A stretch of DNA of 14,298 nucleotides from Alphaproteobacteria bacterium. GTDB taxonomy: Bacteria > Pseudomonadota > Alphaproteobacteria > ATCC43930 > CGMCC-115725. Shown piece after piece: positions 7,464 to 14,298 of the stretch (position 1 is its first letter; each line of letters starts with the position of its first letter). A model generated the notes under the pieces. The model searched no databases. It saw only the letters and a program-made list of their open reading frames with translations, and was not told where the DNA came from. The stretch is taken from contig JAGWIH010000025.1 in assembly GCA_028866355.1 (NCBI GenBank), forward strand, positions 1 to 14,298, in the 5' to 3' direction. The translations under genes and the position numbers were made by a program.

Positions 7464-9391
7464 TTGAGCGTTGCGGTTTCCCAAAGCTTGGGATCGGCTG
7501 ACGCGGCCTCCGGCGGCTCGCCTGACAACGACATCCAGCGCGCGCGGAACCAGCTGCGCGCCGACACGTCGAGCTTGATCCGGCGTGATTCGGGCGGACC
7601 CGACAGACCGAGCGCGCTCCAGGGAATCAGCGCGTCGGCGACGATGCGCGGCTGATCGGCGCCGAAATAATGCACGCGGCTGCCGGCGACCGCGGGACAT
7701 GACGCACCGTGATGCTCGCTCGGCGATCCGACGCACAGCAAAGGCTTCATCGGCGGATAGTCGCGCGTCTTGCCTTTGGGCGGGATGAAATAGAGCGTGA
7801 AGCGGCGCGGCCCGGCGCCGGCATCGAGATCGAGCTCGACGCGATAGGCTTCGCTCAACGGGAAGCCGCCTTTATAGGCAAGCACGCCGATGTCGTAATA
7901 ATCCTGGCCGATGGTGGCGACGGCGATGCCGCGTGCGTCCCATGCCAAGTAGACCTCGCCGAAAGGCACGTCGCCGGCCGCGGTCGCGAGCGGCGGCATC
8001 AACGACACCGGCTTCGGCCAATCGATCAGCGACGGCTTGGCGAAATCGATCACCGCCTGTGGCACGCGGATTGTTTCGCGGCTTAGGCGCGGCATCGGCG
8101 CCGCGCTGGCATGCAGTGTCGGCAATTGGCGGTTGGCTGCGGCGAGCGCGGTCACCAGCCGCTGGTACGGCCGGTCGTTGATGTCGACCAGGCCGAAATT
8201 ATAATCCTCGCTGTCCTGTCGGCCGCCCAGCGGATAGTCGTAGTACTGGAACCAGTCGAGGCCGAGAATGTCCGGCACGGCGGCGAAGTTGCGCGCGGCG
8301 GCGCTCGCACCGGCGGCGCGTTCGGCCTGGGTCTCCACCGTCATCAGGTGGCCGTTGTTGCGGTTGCCGGTGCGGTTCTGGTGCGCGGCGTAGAACCATT
8401 CCGAGATCAGCACCGGCTTGCCGCCCGACAGCGTGCGCAGACCGTCGAAGAAATAAGGTGCGATCCAGCCTTCGGAACTGTCGACGTTGTAGTTGGTGGC
8501 GATGGCATCGACATAACGCGCTTCGGCGCGGACGGCCGCCGGATCGTAATAGATCGGCAGCCGGTCGCCGAAGAAGAGCGCATCGGGATCGGCCTTGCGG
8601 ATCGCCGCCGATGCCAGCGCGTAATAATGCTCGGCGACGATGCCGGTCCATTGGGATATTGCCTTGGCGCCGTCGCCGCCGGGCCTGAGACGCGTCGTCC
8701 GGCGCGTCGACAACAGCCCGGCCCATGAATCGACGCCCGGCGGCGGCACGAAATCGCGGGTGAAGCGCGACCAGTCGCCGCCGTAACGCGCGCGCAGCAT
8801 GGCGACCAACCGCTGCTTGGTGAAATTCGCGGCTGGCTTGCGCGAATAGAAGGTGAAGAGCGCGCCGTCCCACCAGCCGACTTCGTTATCCGAGAAATAG
8901 CCGATGCGGTACGCGGTATGGCGATACGGCGCGGTCAGCTTCGCCGCCTCCGCGTCCATGATCGCACCCATGTCGGGCCGGAACGGATCGAACCAATGGA
9001 ATTTCGCCAGTCGGCCGAGTTCGAGATCGATGGTCGTCGGCAGGCGCAGTTGCGGCGGCGGCAACGACCAGGCGCCTGCGGCGTTGAAGCCCCAGGCGCG
9101 TAACCGCTTATCAGTCGCGTCGATCCAATCGTCGAGCGACGCATAATGCGCGCGCCAATCGTAATGCGGCCGGTTGAGCTTGGCGCCCGAAAGCCCGTCG
9201 TCGAGCACGTTGACGCCGAGCGAGAAGGTGCGCGTGCCACACGGATCGACCAGCCAGGCGCGGCCGTCCTGTTCGACCGCACGCCAGCGCGTCGTCGGCG
9301 CTTGCGCCAGGTTGCAATCGGCGAACGCGGGAAGGGTCAGAATGAGAAAAGCGGCAAGCGCGCCGACGCACGCCCGCCGGAGCAGACTCAT
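7460..9391 (-). CDS. Exported glycoside-hydrolase-like protein (GH-A/TIM-barrel type) with C-terminal beta domain
   Basis: A 643-residue protein of no certain family. Residues 1-24 form a signal peptide (basic start, hydrophobic core, cleavage after PAFA); Cys26 is not in a lipobox, so a periplasmic or secreted soluble protein is likely. Residues about 35-430 look like a clan GH-A (beta/alpha)8 barrel. RTFSLGVNVLDDG (54-66) and LRAWGFNAAGAW (97-108) are followed by GYFSDNEVGWWDG (164-176), where Glu170 is the candidate acid/base after Asn. KPVLISEWFYAA (325-336) holds the candidate nucleophile Glu331, and GLDWFQYYDYPLGG (377-390) is the final strand. The pattern recalls agarase-like (GH50/GH86) and GH42-type enzymes. 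Residues about 475-640 look like a beta-rich CBM9/DOMON-like domain. The start overlaps the tldD stop (ATGA) with no clear ribosome site. The substrate is unknown. Confidence 0.85.
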   Translation of the reverse strand: MSLLRRACVGALAAFLILTLPAFADCNLAQAPTTRWRAVEQDGRAWLVDPCGTRTFSLGVNVLDDGLSGAKLNRPHYDWRAHYASLDDWIDATDKRLRAWGFNAAGAWSLPPPQLRLPTTIDLELGRLAKFHWFDPFRPDMGAIMDAEAAKLTAPYRHTAYRIGYFSDNEVGWWDGALFTFYSRKPAANFTKQRLVAMLRARYGGDWSRFTRDFVPPPGVDSWAGLLSTRRTTRLRPGGDGAKAISQWTGIVAEHYYALASAAIRKADPDALFFGDRLPIYYDPAAVRAEARYVDAIATNYNVDSSEGWIAPYFFDGLRTLSGGKPVLISEWFYAAHQNRTGNRNNGHLMTVETQAERAAGASAAARNFAAVPDILGLDWFQYYDYPLGGRQDSEDYNFGLVDINDRPYQRLVTALAAANRQLPTLHASAAPMPRLSRETIRVPQAVIDFAKPSLIDWPKPVSLMPPLATAAGDVPFGEVYLAWDARGIAVATIGQDYYDIGVLAYKGGFPLSEAYRVELDLDAGAGPRRFTLYFIPPKGKTRDYPPMKPLLCVGSPSEHHGASCPAVAGSRVHYFGADQPRIVADALIPWSALGLSGPPESRRIKLDVSARSWFRARWMSLSGEPPEAASADPKLWETATLN

Positions 9392-10821
9392 GCGGCGGTG
9401 CCACCCACGGTGAGCCCGTCCATCCGCAGCGTCGGCTGACCGACGCCGACCGGCACGCCTTGGCCGTCCTTGCCGCAGGTGCCGATGCCGTCGTCGAGCT
9501 TCAGATCGTTGCCGATCATGGTGATCTTGGTCAGCGCATCGGGACCGTTGCCGATCAGCGTCGCGCCTTTGAGCGCCGGGCCGACCTTGCCGTTCTCGAT
9601 CAGATAGGCTTCGGAGGCCGAGAACACGAACTTGCCCGAGGTGATGTCAACCTGGCCGCCGCCGAAATTGACGGCGTATACGCCGCGCTTCACCGACGCG
9701 AGGATCTCGGCCGGGTCGTGCGCACCGGCGAGCATATAGGTGTTGGTCATGCGCGGCATCGGCGCGTGCGCGTAGCTTTGCCGCCGTCCGTTGCCCGTTG
9801 GCTTCATGCCCATCAGCCGCGCGTTGAGCCGGTCCTGCATGTAGCCTTTAAGGATTCCATCCTCAATGAGCGTCGTGCTGCTGCTCGGCGTGCCTTCGTC
9901 GTCGACCGTCAGCGACCCGCGCCGATCCTTGAGCGTGCCGTCGTCGACCACGGTGACGCCGGGTGCCGCGACGCGCTGGCCGATCAAGCCGGCGAAAGCC
10001 GACGTCTTCTTGCGGTTGAAATCGCCTTCGAGGCCGTGTCCCACCGCCTCGTGCAGCATGACGCCGGGCCAGCCGGGGCCGAGCACGACGGTCATTTCGC
10101 CGGCGGGTGCGGGCACCGACGCGAGATTGACGAGGGCTTGGCGCAGCGCTTCGTCGACCTGCGCTTGCCATCGGGCGGGATCGAGGTAGAGCGCATATTC
10201 GACGCGGCCGCCGGCGCCGTGACCGCCGACCTCCATGCGGCCGTTCTCCTCGACCACGACGCTGACGTTGAGACGCACGAGCGGTCGGATGTCGGCCTGC
10301 GCCTGGCCGTCGGCGCGAATGATCTCGATCGCGCGCCATTCACCCGCAAGCGATGCCATCACCTGCTTCACGCGCTTGTCCTTGGTGCGGGCGTAGGCGT
10401 TGATGTCCATGAGCAGCTTGGTCTTGGTTTCGAAGGGCACCAGCTGGAGCGGATTGGCATCGGTGTAGAGCTGCCGATTGGTGCCTGGTGGCGGCGCAGC
10501 CATGGTGCCAGCGTGGCCATGCTTGACGGCGCGTACGGTCTCGCCGGCGCGCCGGATCGCATCCTCGGACAATTCCGACGCGTGCGCGTAGCCGGCGGCT
10601 TCGCCCGACAGCGCGCGCAGTCCGAAGCCTTGCGACTGATCGAAGCTTGCGCTTTTGATGCGACCGTCGTCGAGCGCCAGTGCCTCCGACTGGCTCCATT
10701 CGAGGAACAGTTCGCCGTCGTCCATACCCGACAACGAGTCGCAGACGATCCGTTCGACGCACGCGCGATCCATGCCGGTGCCGGCGAAAAACAACGTCTC
10801 CGCGCGCGCCAGATCGGTCAT
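9388..10821 (-). CDS. tldD: TldD, zinc metalloprotease subunit of the TldD-PmbA complex
   Basis: The 477-residue catalytic half of the cytoplasmic TldD-PmbA protease. The zinc motif is VMLHEAVGHGLEGD (254-267), giving His257, Glu258 and His262. The third ligand is expected at Cys449 in GIGTCGKDGQGVPVG (446-460), as for the Cys ligand of E. coli TldD. GRIKSASFDQSQGFGLRAL (53-71) and the C-terminal QPTLRMDGLTVGG are typical. In-frame start codons exist further upstream, but that extension is Arg-rich and unlike the family. The ATG at 10821 has AAGGAG seven bases upstream, so it is the start. It is divergent from coxB, a conserved alphaproteobacterial neighbourhood, and is followed without a gap by the exported hydrolase-like gene. 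Confidence 0.96.
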   Translation of the reverse strand: MTDLARAETLFFAGTGMDRACVERIVCDSLSGMDDGELFLEWSQSEALALDDGRIKSASFDQSQGFGLRALSGEAAGYAHASELSEDAIRRAGETVRAVKHGHAGTMAAPPPGTNRQLYTDANPLQLVPFETKTKLLMDINAYARTKDKRVKQVMASLAGEWRAIEIIRADGQAQADIRPLVRLNVSVVVEENGRMEVGGHGAGGRVEYALYLDPARWQAQVDEALRQALVNLASVPAPAGEMTVVLGPGWPGVMLHEAVGHGLEGDFNRKKTSAFAGLIGQRVAAPGVTVVDDGTLKDRRGSLTVDDEGTPSSSTTLIEDGILKGYMQDRLNARLMGMKPTGNGRRQSYAHAPMPRMTNTYMLAGAHDPAEILASVKRGVYAVNFGGGQVDITSGKFVFSASEAYLIENGKVGPALKGATLIGNGPDALTKITMIGNDLKLDDGIGTCGKDGQGVPVGVGQPTLRMDGLTVGGTAA

Positions 10822-10956
10822 GTTTCGGCTCCTTTTCGGTCCCGCTTCATTGCCAGAAACAGACATGGGGTGCCAGGGCCGTTTGCGCCAGCGCCGACGC
10901 CGCGCGTTCCGGCGCTCGCGCGGCAGTTTATGCGGCATAAAGTCGCAATGTTGCGG

Positions 10957-10986
10957 TTGGCATCGTGCGCCGCTGTTCGCTATGAC
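10957..10986 (+). promoter_or_regulatory. Candidate sigma-70-type promoter of coxB-ctaD-ctaB
   Basis: TTGGCA (10957-10962), an 18-bp spacer and TATGAC (10981-10986): four of six matches to each consensus hexamer, the best match in the gap. Transcription would start near 10993, giving an mRNA leader of about 100 nt before coxB. Confidence 0.5.
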
Positions 10987-10993
10987 AGGCCGG

Positions 10994-11079
10994 ATGCGGG
11001 CCGGTTTCGCGGCATGACGCTTTCGTGTAGCGTCCCGCACCGTCGCCGCCGCGTCGCGGCGGTGCTTCGGCTCTGGTGA
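10994..11079 (+). other. coxB leader: two overlapping small ORFs and two hairpin-forming dyads
   Basis: Just after the predicted transcription start lies a 7-codon ORF, MRAGFAA (10994-11017). Its stop overlaps (ATGA) the start of a 21-codon ORF (11014-11079) with a Cys at position 5 and an RRRR run at 10-13, ending just before the coxB ribosome site. A 6-bp hairpin GACGCT/AGCGTC with a 7-nt loop spans 11016-11034, and a GC-rich dyad CCGCCGCG-t-CGCGGCGG spans 11046-11062 over the Arg run. The small ORFs lack clear ribosome sites and may be chance; the dyads are real in the sequence, but their role is unknown. Confidence 0.2.
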
Positions 11080-11095
11080 GGACGAGGGGATTTCC

Positions 11096-11962
11096 ATGAC
11101 ACGGCTTCCGGCAGATGGGATCACGGACTTCGCGCGGCGCGCGGCGCGCGCGCTGCTGGGGCTTCCGGCGCTGCTCTTGGCTGCGCTGCCGGCCTGGGCC
11201 GAAACGGCGCACGACTGGCAACTCGGCTTGCAGCCGGCGGCGACGCCGGTGCGCGATCGCATCGATGGCCTGAACAACGAGCTGATCGTGATCATCACGG
11301 TGATCACGCTGTTCGTGATGGCCCTGCTGGGCTATGTGATGATTCGCTACAACGCCAAGCGCAACCCGGCGCCGTCGCGCACGACGCACAACACGGTGCT
11401 CGAGCTGGTGTGGACGTTGGTGCCGGTGTTGATCCTGGTGATCATCGCCGTGCCGTCGTTCAAGCTGCTTTACTTCATGGCCGATACGCCGCGTGCGCAG
11501 ATGACGGTCAAGGTCACCGGTCATCAATGGTACTGGAGCTACGACTATCCCGATCAGGGCGATTTCAGCTTTGACGCCAACATCCTGTCCGATGCACAGG
11601 ACAAGCAGGCCGGTGATCCGCGGCTGCTCGGCACCGACAATGTGATGGTGGTGCCGGTCGGGCAGGTGGTGCGCGTGCTGATCAATAGCACCGACGTCAT
11701 CCACAGCTGGTTCGTACCTTCGGCCGGCGTGCAGGAATACGCCATGCCTGGCCGCACCAACGAGGCCTGGTTCAAGTTCGAGCGGCCGGGCGTCTATTAC
11801 GGCCAGTGCAACCAGATCTGCGGCATCAACCACCCGTTCATGCCAATCGAAATCCGCGCCGTCTCGGCCGACGATTTCACCAAGTGGGCGGCGGACGCCA
11901 AAAAGAAGTTTTCGAGCAACGACGACGGCGCGTTGACGTTCGCCGCCGACGCATCGCGGTAG
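11096..11962 (+). CDS. coxB: Cytochrome c oxidase subunit II (CuA subunit)
   Basis: A 288-residue precursor. The signal peptide runs to about residue 35 (ALPAWA), then come two transmembrane helices (about 62-84 and 103-127) and a periplasmic cupredoxin domain that takes electrons from cytochrome c. GHQWYWSYDYPD (142-153) is the aromatic patch for electron entry. The CuA ligands are His203, Cys238, Cys242, His246 and Met249 in GQCNQICGINHPFMPIEI (236-253). The loop reads C-N-Q-I-C where mitochondrial and many bacterial proteins have C-S-E-[IL]-C; the Glu (bovine Glu198), whose side chain binds the nearby Mg, is Gln240 here. The ATG has a strong GAGGGGA ribosome site. It is the first gene of a coxB-ctaD-ctaB operon, with ctaD 16 bp downstream. 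Confidence 0.97.
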   Translation: MTRLPADGITDFARRAARALLGLPALLLAALPAWAETAHDWQLGLQPAATPVRDRIDGLNNELIVIITVITLFVMALLGYVMIRYNAKRNPAPSRTTHNTVLELVWTLVPVLILVIIAVPSFKLLYFMADTPRAQMTVKVTGHQWYWSYDYPDQGDFSFDANILSDAQDKQAGDPRLLGTDNVMVVPVGQVVRVLINSTDVIHSWFVPSAGVQEYAMPGRTNEAWFKFERPGVYYGQCNQICGINHPFMPIEIRAVSADDFTKWAADAKKKFSSNDDGALTFAADASR

Positions 11963-11978
11963 CATTCGCGAGGAACAC

Positions 11979-13595
11979 ATGTCTTACGGAACAACGACGC
12001 ACGACGAGCACGCCGACCACCGCCCGGGTTTTGTTGCCCGCTGGCTGTTTTCGACGAACCACAAGGACATCGGCACGCTCTACCTGATCTTCTCGATCAC
12101 CGCCGGATTGATCGGCGGCGCGCTCTCGGTGGTCATGCGCTACAACCTGATGCAGCCGGGCGATGCGCTGTTCCATAACGATCACCAGCTTTACAACGTC
12201 ATCATCACCGCGCACGGCCTCGTCATGGTGTTCTTTCTGGTGATGCCGGCGCTCATCGGCGGCTTCGGCAATTGGTTCGTGCCGTTGATGATCGGCTCGC
12301 CCGACATGGCCTTCCCGCGCATGAACAACATCAGCTTCTGGCTGCTGGTGCCGGCGCTCCTTCTGTTGTTGACCTCGACCATGGTTGGCGATCCGGCCGG
12401 CGCCGGCGTGGGCTGGACGCTTTATCCGCCGCTGTCGGCCAAGATCGGCCACCCCGGCCCGTCCGTCGACATGGTGATCTTCTCGCTGCACCTCGCGGGC
12501 GCCTCGTCGATCATGGGCGCGATCAATTTCATCACCACGATCTTCAATATGCGCGCGCCGGGCATGACGCTGCACAAGATGCCGTTGTTCGTGTGGTCGA
12601 TTCTGGTCACGGCGTTCCTGCTGCTGTTGGCGCTGCCGGTGCTCGCCGGCGCGATCACCATGCTGCTCACCGACCGCAATTTCGGCACCACCTTCTTCAT
12701 CCCGTCGGGCGGCGGCGATCCGCTGCTGTTCCTGCATCTGTTCTGGTTCTTCGGCCACCCCGAGGTCTACATCATGATTTTGCCGGCGTTCGGCATCATC
12801 AGCCAGGTGGTCTCGACCTTCTCGAAGAAGCCGGTGTTCGGCTATCTCGGCATGGCCTACGCGATGGTGTCGATCGGCGTCATCGGCTTCGTGGTGTGGG
12901 CGCACCACATGTTCACCACCGGCATCAGCGTCGACACCCAGGCCTATTTCACCGCGGCGACGATGGTCATCGCGGTGCCGACGGGCATCAAGATCTTCTC
13001 GTGGATCGCGACGATGTGGGAGGGCTCGATCGAGTTCAAGACGCCGATGCTGTTCGCGATCGGCTTCCTGTTCCTGTTCACCGTCGGCGGCGTGACCGGC
13101 GTCGTCCTCGCCAATGCCGGCGTCGATCGCGTGCTGCACAACACCTATTACGTCGTGGCGCACTTCCACTATGTGCTGTCGCTCGGCGCGGTGTTCGGCC
13201 TGTTTGCCGGCTTCTATTACTGGATCGGCAAGATGTCGGGCCGCCAGTACAACGAGACCTTCGGCAAGATCCATTTCTGGACGACATTCATCGGCGTCAA
13301 TCTGACGTTCTTCCCGATGCATTTCCTCGGTCTGGCCGGCATGCCGCGCCGGATCAGCGATTATCCGGACGCCTTCGCTGGCTGGAACATGGTCGCATCG
13401 ATCGGCTCGTACATCTCCTACGCGTCGACGCTGTTCTTCATCTTCATCGTCTTTCACACGCTGCTCGCCGGGCGGAAGGTGGGTGCGAATTATTGGGGCG
13501 AAGGCGCGACGACGCTCGAATGGACCGTCTCGTCGCCGCCGCCGTTCCACAGCTATGACGAGCTGCCGCACGTCGCCTCGACCTCCGGCCACTGA
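11979..13595 (+). CDS. ctaD: Cytochrome c oxidase subunit I (aa3-type, proton-pumping catalytic subunit)
   Basis: The 538-residue heme-copper oxidase subunit I reduces O2 to water and pumps protons across the inner membrane. About twelve hydrophobic segments are present. Heme a ligands are His79 and His397; the heme a3 ligand is His395 (in VAHFHYVLS). CuB ligands are His260, His309 and His310, with Tyr264 in GHPEVY available for the His-Tyr crosslink. Glu262 in GHPEVY marks an A1-type (mitochondria-like) D-channel, with Asp109 at its entrance in NWFVPLMIGSPDMAFPR; Lys338 and Thr335 mark the K-channel. All key residues seen are intact. A GAGGAA ribosome site lies a few bases before the ATG. 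The stop is followed 3 bp later by ctaB. Confidence 0.98.
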   Translation: MSYGTTTHDEHADHRPGFVARWLFSTNHKDIGTLYLIFSITAGLIGGALSVVMRYNLMQPGDALFHNDHQLYNVIITAHGLVMVFFLVMPALIGGFGNWFVPLMIGSPDMAFPRMNNISFWLLVPALLLLLTSTMVGDPAGAGVGWTLYPPLSAKIGHPGPSVDMVIFSLHLAGASSIMGAINFITTIFNMRAPGMTLHKMPLFVWSILVTAFLLLLALPVLAGAITMLLTDRNFGTTFFIPSGGGDPLLFLHLFWFFGHPEVYIMILPAFGIISQVVSTFSKKPVFGYLGMAYAMVSIGVIGFVVWAHHMFTTGISVDTQAYFTAATMVIAVPTGIKIFSWIATMWEGSIEFKTPMLFAIGFLFLFTVGGVTGVVLANAGVDRVLHNTYYVVAHFHYVLSLGAVFGLFAGFYYWIGKMSGRQYNETFGKIHFWTTFIGVNLTFFPMHFLGLAGMPRRISDYPDAFAGWNMVASIGSYISYASTLFFIFIVFHTLLAGRKVGANYWGEGATTLEWTVSSPPPFHSYDELPHVASTSGH

Positions 13596-13598
13596 ACG

Positions 13599-14298
13599 AT
13601 GAGCCCGCCGGCGCTCGACATCGCAACCGTCGCGCTTCAGCGCACGACGCCGGCCGATTTCGTTCCTGCGGTCGGCGACTATTTCGCGCTGCTGAAGCCG
13701 CGGGTGATGTCGCTAGTGGTGTTCACCGGCTTCGTCGGGCTTTATCTCGCGCCCGGTCATTTGCATCCCCTGCTGGCGGCGGTCGCGGTGTTGTGCATCG
13801 CCGTCGGCGCCGGTGCGGCTGGCGCCATCAACATGTGGTACGAGCGCGACATCGATGCGCTGATGGAGCGGACGCGCCATCGGCCGTTGCCCGCTGGCCG
13901 CATGGCGCCGGGCGACGCGCTCGGCTTCGGTGCGGTGCTCGCCGTTAGCTCGGTCATCGTCATGGGGCTGGCGCTCAATCCGGTTGCGGCGGTGCTGTTG
14001 GCGCTGGCGATTGGCTTCTACGTCTTCGTCTACACCATCGGCCTGAAACGCCGGACGCCGCAGAACATCGTCATCGGCGGCGCGGCCGGCGCCTTTCCGC
14101 CGATGATCGGCTGGGCGGCGGTGACCGGCCAGGTCAGCGTCGCGTCGCTGGCGCTATTCGCGCTCATCTTCTTCTGGACGCCGCCGCATTTCTGGGCGCT
14201 GTCGCTCTATCGCGCCGGCGATTACGCGCGCGCCGGCGTGCCGATGCTGCCCGTCGTCGCCGGCAAGACGGAAACCAAGAAGCAGATGCTGCTCTATA
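13599..14298 (+). CDS. ctaB: Protoheme IX farnesyltransferase / heme O synthase (partial, C-terminus missing)
   Basis: The first 233 residues are visible before the right edge; the family is usually about 300. CtaB (Cox10/CyoE) is a UbiA-superfamily membrane enzyme that adds a farnesyl group to heme b to give heme O, the precursor of heme A in subunit I. Visible motifs are LLKPRVMSLVVFTGFVGLYL (31-50), INMWYERDIDALMERTRHRPLP (77-98), YTIGLKRRTPQNIVIGGAAGAFPPMIGW (145-172) and FFWTPPHFWALSLYRAGDYARAGVPMLP (191-218). The first Asp motif, usually NxxxDxxxD, here has Glu at position 82 (Asn78, Glu82, Asp86), a mild change. The ATG is 3 bp after the ctaD stop without a strong ribosome site, so translation is probably coupled to the enzyme that uses its product. 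Confidence 0.96.
   Translation, partial: MSPPALDIATVALQRTTPADFVPAVGDYFALLKPRVMSLVVFTGFVGLYLAPGHLHPLLAAVAVLCIAVGAGAAGAINMWYERDIDALMERTRHRPLPAGRMAPGDALGFGAVLAVSSVIVMGLALNPVAAVLLALAIGFYVFVYTIGLKRRTPQNIVIGGAAGAFPPMIGWAAVTGQVSVASLALFALIFFWTPPHFWALSLYRAGDYARAGVPMLPVVAGKTETKKQMLLY

Larger units (their letters stand above)
10822..11095. promoter_or_regulatory. 274-bp divergent control region between tldD and coxB
   Basis: The only intergenic stretch of note. It holds the tldD ribosome site (AAGGAG, just right of 10821), a 7-bp inverted repeat AGCGCCG/CGGCGCT (10890-10896 and 10910-10916, 13-nt loop) on the tldD side, and a good rightward promoter at 10957-10986. A structured coxB leader follows, with a strong ribosome site GAGGGGA about 5 bp before the coxB ATG. 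No T-run terminator is present, as expected between divergent genes. A leftward promoter for tldD could not be placed with confidence. Confidence 0.6.

Noticed and set aside
10855..10880. Sigma-54-like TGGCAC on the minus strand before tldD
   Set aside because: The matching TTGC element is not present at the required spacing.
10890..10916. Inverted repeat as a terminator
   Set aside because: No T-run follows on either strand and it lies between divergent genes; noted only as a dyad.
9460..11079. 539-codon plus-strand open frame opposite tldD
   Set aside because: Shadow of tldD with no recognisable motif; only its last 22 codons, in the coxB leader, were kept as a weak possibility.
10822..11307. 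N-terminal extension of tldD across the intergenic region into coxB
   Set aside because: The extension is Arg-rich and antisense to coxB; a strong AAGGAG site marks the ATG at 10821.
11877..13592. 571-codon minus-strand open frame opposite ctaD
   Set aside because: Charged, repetitive composition with many His/Arg/Glu; ctaD on the other strand carries all oxidase ligands. The frame is open only through codon bias.

Overview
The window is GC-rich, gene-dense DNA that looks like the chromosome of an alphaproteobacterium, probably near Rhodospirillales or Rhizobiales. The reasons are a divergent tldD / coxB-ctaD-ctaB arrangement, a plant-type glutamate-cysteine ligase, an EtfB-lysine-methyltransferase-like gene behind ubiA, and a DUF374 acyltransferase behind an MsbA-like exporter. 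I see no mobile element, tRNA, rRNA, CRISPR array or phage gene. The taxonomic call is an inference from gene content and codon use.

Layout. (1) Positions 1-5293, all minus strand and read from right to left: ubiA (ubiquinone prenyltransferase), an EtfB-KMT-like methyltransferase overlapping it by 11 bp, pmbA, an MsbA-like ABC exporter with a TTG start, and a DUF374 lysophospholipid-acyltransferase-like gene cut by the window edge. (2) Positions 5317-7463, plus strand: rsmE (16S rRNA m3U methyltransferase) and gshA (glutathione synthesis). ubiA and rsmE diverge from a very short shared region. (3) Positions 7460-10821, minus strand: tldD, then a secreted glycoside-hydrolase-like protein whose start overlaps the tldD stop (ATGA). 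The gshA and hydrolase genes converge and share one TTAA as both stop codons. (4) Positions 10822-11095: the only sizeable intergenic region (274 bp), holding the divergent tldD/coxB control region. (5) Positions 11096-14298, plus strand: coxB, ctaD and ctaB (cut by the right edge), encoding subunits II and I of an aa3-type cytochrome c oxidase and heme O synthase.

Function. Much of the window serves aerobic respiration: UbiA makes the quinone precursor, the methyltransferase may modify ETF, which feeds the quinone pool, and CoxB/CtaD/CtaB form and equip the terminal oxidase. The left edge serves lipid A/LPS export and assembly. TldD and PmbA, the two halves of one protease, are both here but in separate transcription units.

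Most of the window is ordinary core genome. The least ordinary item is the 643-residue exported glycoside-hydrolase-like protein coupled to tldD. Other points to check are changed residues in otherwise conserved motifs (CuA loop of CoxB, first Asp motifs of UbiA and CtaB) and the structured coxB leader. I found no clear new multi-gene system.
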